6,975 nucleotides of DNA from Gammaproteobacteria bacterium (GTDB lineage: Bacteria; Pseudomonadota; Gammaproteobacteria; GRL18): positions 1 to 6,975 of the forward strand of contig DAOVUK010000164.1 in NCBI GenBank assembly GCA_030632625.1. The letters are read 5' to 3'. The notes below the pieces were generated by a model. The model worked only from the letters and a program-made list of their open reading frames with translations, was not told the origin of the DNA and did no database searches. Each line of letters begins with the position of its first letter. Position 1 is the first letter of the stretch. The position numbers and the translations under genes are program-made. Positions 5,025 through 6,975 of the stretch are shown one piece after another.

Positions 5025-6776
5025 TTATTTTGGTATAACAATGTTTAAACGAGATATTTTTTCAACCAGAGTTCTTCTGGGCAATTTTAGTATCCTGGCC
5101 GTCAAAGTCTGATTCCAGTCATTAGCTCTTAAATTGTTTTTTATCAGTTTAGCTTCATATTCCTGAACAGCACTTTTCAATGAATTAAGAGGAAATAGAT
5201 AAATATTATTATCACTTTTTTTAGTATTTGTCAGGTGCTGATAATCATGTCCTGCTGTATCAACGACTTCAGCAGGTAAATGCTCCTCAAGTAAAATGCC
5301 ATTATCATCACAAAGTAAAATGGAGCGTTCCATAATGTTTTGTAATTCTCTGACATTACCCGGATAGTGGTAACGAGTCAAAAGATCAATGACATTCGGT
5401 GATATGTTTTTTATACTTCGCTGATAGGTCTGACAATAGTAATCAATAAAATAATTAATAAGAAGAAGCACATCATTACCGCGATCACACAATCGGGGAA
5501 TAGTAACTGGAAATATATTTAATCGATAAAAGAGATCCTGACGAAATTCACCTCTGGCAATTTTTTCTTCCAAATCACAGTGAGTTGCAGCTATCAGACG
5601 CACATCTACCTTATGGCTGCAGCTGGCACCAAGCGGTCTGATTTCCTGTTCCTGAATAGCACGTAATACTTTTGCCTGTAAATTAATGGGCATATCGCCA
5701 ATTTCATCAAGAAATAATGTGCCGCGATCTGCCTGGTCAAAAAGACCCGGTTTATCCTGAACGGCACCAGTAAAAGCACCTTTTTTATAGCCAAACAATT
5801 CACTTTCCAACAATTCTTCTGGTAGTGCTGCACAATTTTGACTAATGAGAGACTGATTGTTTCTCAGGCTTTTTTTATGAATTGCTTTAGCAAAGACTTC
5901 CTTACCTGTACCTGTTTCACCTCTGAGTAAAATAGTCACATTAGAGTCGACCACTTTATCAAGTAAAGCAAAGATGGCTAGCATTGCATCACTTTTACCA
6001 ATAATAGCGTAATCATGCTTCTTTTCTATGGACTGTTTAAGGCGTAAATTTTCATTTTCTAACGCCTGATTACTTTCATCAAGAATTTGTATTAAATGAT
6101 TATTGCGTGAGACAAGATTGGTATTATTAATGAGTACAGCCGATAAGGATAAAAATGCACTTAAAAGTTTATGGTCTAATTGTGATGAATAATTATAAAG
6201 TTCAAGTAAGCCAATTGTTGTGCCATCATGATCACAAAGAGACATCACCAGAACAGAATCAGTTTTACAGGAAAATGCGCGATCATATTCATATAAATGT
6301 TGAACCTGATAGGATGAAAAATTCTGCTCTCTATGCAGTTCCAACAAACTGCCGGTAATTGCTGAATAAACAAGATAGTTATGACTATTAATAACCCCTT
6401 TTTCCTGAAGATGAACTCTTGAGATCTTATATCTTTCAGTTTGCAGTGGTGATCTGAAATCAACTTCTTTAATCTGTAAAGAGTCTTGAACTTGTAAAGA
6501 GTCTTGAACTTGTAAAGAGTCTTGAACTTGTAAAGAGTCTTCAACTTGTAATGAGTCTTTAACAGAAGAATTTCCCGGCAGACAAACATGCTGTAGATCA
6601 AAATATTTTTTTGTAATATCAGGCAGATAAATTTTTCCCCCTTCGGCCTGGGTTATTTTGATACTTTCTTTTATTATTGCACCCAGTAATTTATTAATAT
6701 CATTTTCACTGGCCAAATCACGTGTCAGATTAATAAAATCTTCCAGAGATTGTTTGTTTTGTTTATCTATATCCAT
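5025..6776 (-). CDS. Sigma-54-dependent activator (GAF, AAA+, Fis-type HTH), VasH-like
   Basis: 583 residues. This is an enhancer-binding protein that uses ATP hydrolysis to open promoters held by sigma-54 RNA polymerase. A GAF-like sensor domain spans about 20-215, interrupted at 74-103 by five tandem hexapeptides of the DSLQVQ type. A predicted coiled coil (about 222-252) leads into the AAA+ domain (256-490). The Walker A GETGTGK (286-292), sigma-54-contacting GAFTGA (333-338), Walker B TLFLDE (353-358), arginine fingers R412 and R418, and sensor II R476 in GNVREL are all intact. The C-terminal helix-turn-helix is about 555-578 (ARILKLPRRTLVEKISRL). There is no receiver domain with a phosphorylatable Asp, so a ligand or protein probably controls it. 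The ATG at 6776 has only a weak TGAG 6 nt upstream. Its place beside T6SS genes suggests the role VasH has in Vibrio cholerae. Confidence 0.93.
   Translation of the reverse strand: MDIDKQNKQSLEDFINLTRDLASENDINKLLGAIIKESIKITQAEGGKIYLPDITKKYFDLQHVCLPGNSSVKDSLQVEDSLQVQDSLQVQDSLQVQDSLQIKEVDFRSPLQTERYKISRVHLQEKGVINSHNYLVYSAITGSLLELHREQNFSSYQVQHLYEYDRAFSCKTDSVLVMSLCDHDGTTIGLLELYNYSSQLDHKLLSAFLSLSAVLINNTNLVSRNNHLIQILDESNQALENENLRLKQSIEKKHDYAIIGKSDAMLAIFALLDKVVDSNVTILLRGETGTGKEVFAKAIHKKSLRNNQSLISQNCAALPEELLESELFGYKKGAFTGAVQDKPGLFDQADRGTLFLDEIGDMPINLQAKVLRAIQEQEIRPLGASCSHKVDVRLIAATHCDLEEKIARGEFRQDLFYRLNIFPVTIPRLCDRGNDVLLLINYFIDYYCQTYQRSIKNISPNVIDLLTRYHYPGNVRELQNIMERSILLCDDNGILLEEHLPAEVVDTAGHDYQHLTNTKKSDNNIYLFPLNSLKSAVQEYEAKLIKNNLRANDWNQTLTARILKLPRRTLVEKISRLNIVIPK
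6468..6557. repeat. Five tandem 18-bp repeats inside the regulator GAF domain
   Basis: Five contiguous 18-bp units encode the hexapeptide DSLQ-V/I-x. The three central units (6486-6503, 6504-6521, 6522-6539) are identical at the DNA level; the outer two (6468-6485, 6540-6557) carry substitutions. Because the unit is a multiple of three, gain or loss of copies keeps the reading frame. Confidence 0.95.
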
Positions 6777-6839
6777 ATTTTACTCATTGAGAACAAATCC
6801 GTATTCTCATTTTTTTATTCAATAATTTTTTATGATTAA
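6777..6839. promoter_or_regulatory. Intergenic gap before the regulator, with a short inverted repeat
   Basis: A 63-bp AT-rich gap between the upstream partial gene and the regulator. TGAGAA (6788-6793) and TTCTCA (6804-6809) form an inverted repeat with a 10-base spacer, 11 bp upstream of the regulator ATG, where a repressor or autoregulator could bind. A run of seven T follows it on the plus strand, but no plus-strand gene precedes it. No clear promoter was found, so the regulator may be cotranscribed with the upstream gene. Confidence 0.35.
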
Positions 6840-6975
6840 TTATGCAAAATTATATTCAAAACTACCCTGCTCATTGACATGAATCATCAGGCTGTCATAA
6901 TTTTTTTCCTGACTGAGATTCTGCAGCAAATAATTTGAAATCTGCGGGATAATATTGTGATTAATAATATGATCA
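6840..6975 (-). CDS. C-terminal end of an unrecognised protein
   Basis: An open frame enters from the right edge and ends at TAA (6842-6840), giving 44 visible residues: DHIINHNIIPQISNYLLQNL (1-20), then SQEKNYDSLMIHVNEQGSF (21-39), then EYNFA (40-44). It looks like a helix followed by two beta strands, with no signal or membrane segment. It lies on the same strand, 63 bp before the sigma-54 activator. I cannot assign a family. Small T6SS-linked proteins, including immunity proteins, are possible from context, but nothing in these residues proves it. Confidence 0.55.
   Translation of the reverse strand, partial: DHIINHNIIPQISNYLLQNLSQEKNYDSLMIHVNEQGSFEYNFA

Noticed and set aside
6468..6557. 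CRISPR array
   Set aside because: The 18-bp units are contiguous without spacers and are in frame within a protein-coding gene.
6245..6601. Minus-strand 118-codon frame overlapping the regulator's repeat tract (repeated YKFKTL)
   Set aside because: The repeat reads as a pattern in any frame; the regulator frame has the intact GAF and AAA+ domains, so this is a shadow.
6788..6816. Inverted repeat followed by seven T on the plus strand, resembling an intrinsic terminator
   Set aside because: The stem is only 6 bp with few GC pairs and a 10-base loop, and no plus-strand gene precedes it.

Overview
The window is a block of a type VI secretion system (T6SS) locus, with every supported gene on the minus strand. 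The base composition is clearly AT-rich. The Fha-TssJ-TssK-TssL-TssM order, together with an adjacent sigma-54 activator, is the arrangement known from gammaproteobacteria such as Vibrio. This suggests a low-GC gammaproteobacterium; I cannot name the genus. An intergenic palindrome built on GGCGAATGAATTCGCC resembles small repeat families I recall from some sulfur bacteria and cyanobacteria, but that is a weak recollection.

Layout in transcription order (right to left). 6975-6840: the last 44 residues of an unrecognised protein. 6776-5025: a sigma-54-dependent activator (GAF, AAA+ and Fis-type helix-turn-helix) whose GAF domain carries five in-frame copies of an 18-bp repeat. 5024-4848: a 177-bp AT-rich gap holding a possible promoter and two palindromes. 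4847-3306: tagH (Fha). 3250-2732: tssJ lipoprotein. 2704-1370: tssK baseplate adaptor. 1355-1225: a 131-bp MITE-like element flanked by TAGTTA direct repeats. 1203-46: tssL. 49-1: the start of tssM, overlapping tssL by ATGA.

How the genes work together. TssJ (outer-membrane lipoprotein), TssL and TssM (inner membrane) form the trans-envelope complex, and TssK docks the phage-like baseplate onto it. TagH is the FHA accessory protein that in other bacteria controls assembly through phosphothreonine. The activator probably switches on sigma-54 promoters of the system, but I find no convincing sigma-54 promoter in this window. Sheath, Hcp, VgrG, ClpV, the other baseplate genes and any PpkA/PppA kinase-phosphatase pair are not in the window.

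The core is a standard T6SS block rather than a new system. The points worth a second look are the short element inserted between tssK and tssL, the repeat tract in the regulator's sensor domain, the threefold D-x-T motif at the TssL N-terminus (a possible docking site for TagH), and the unidentified upstream partial gene.
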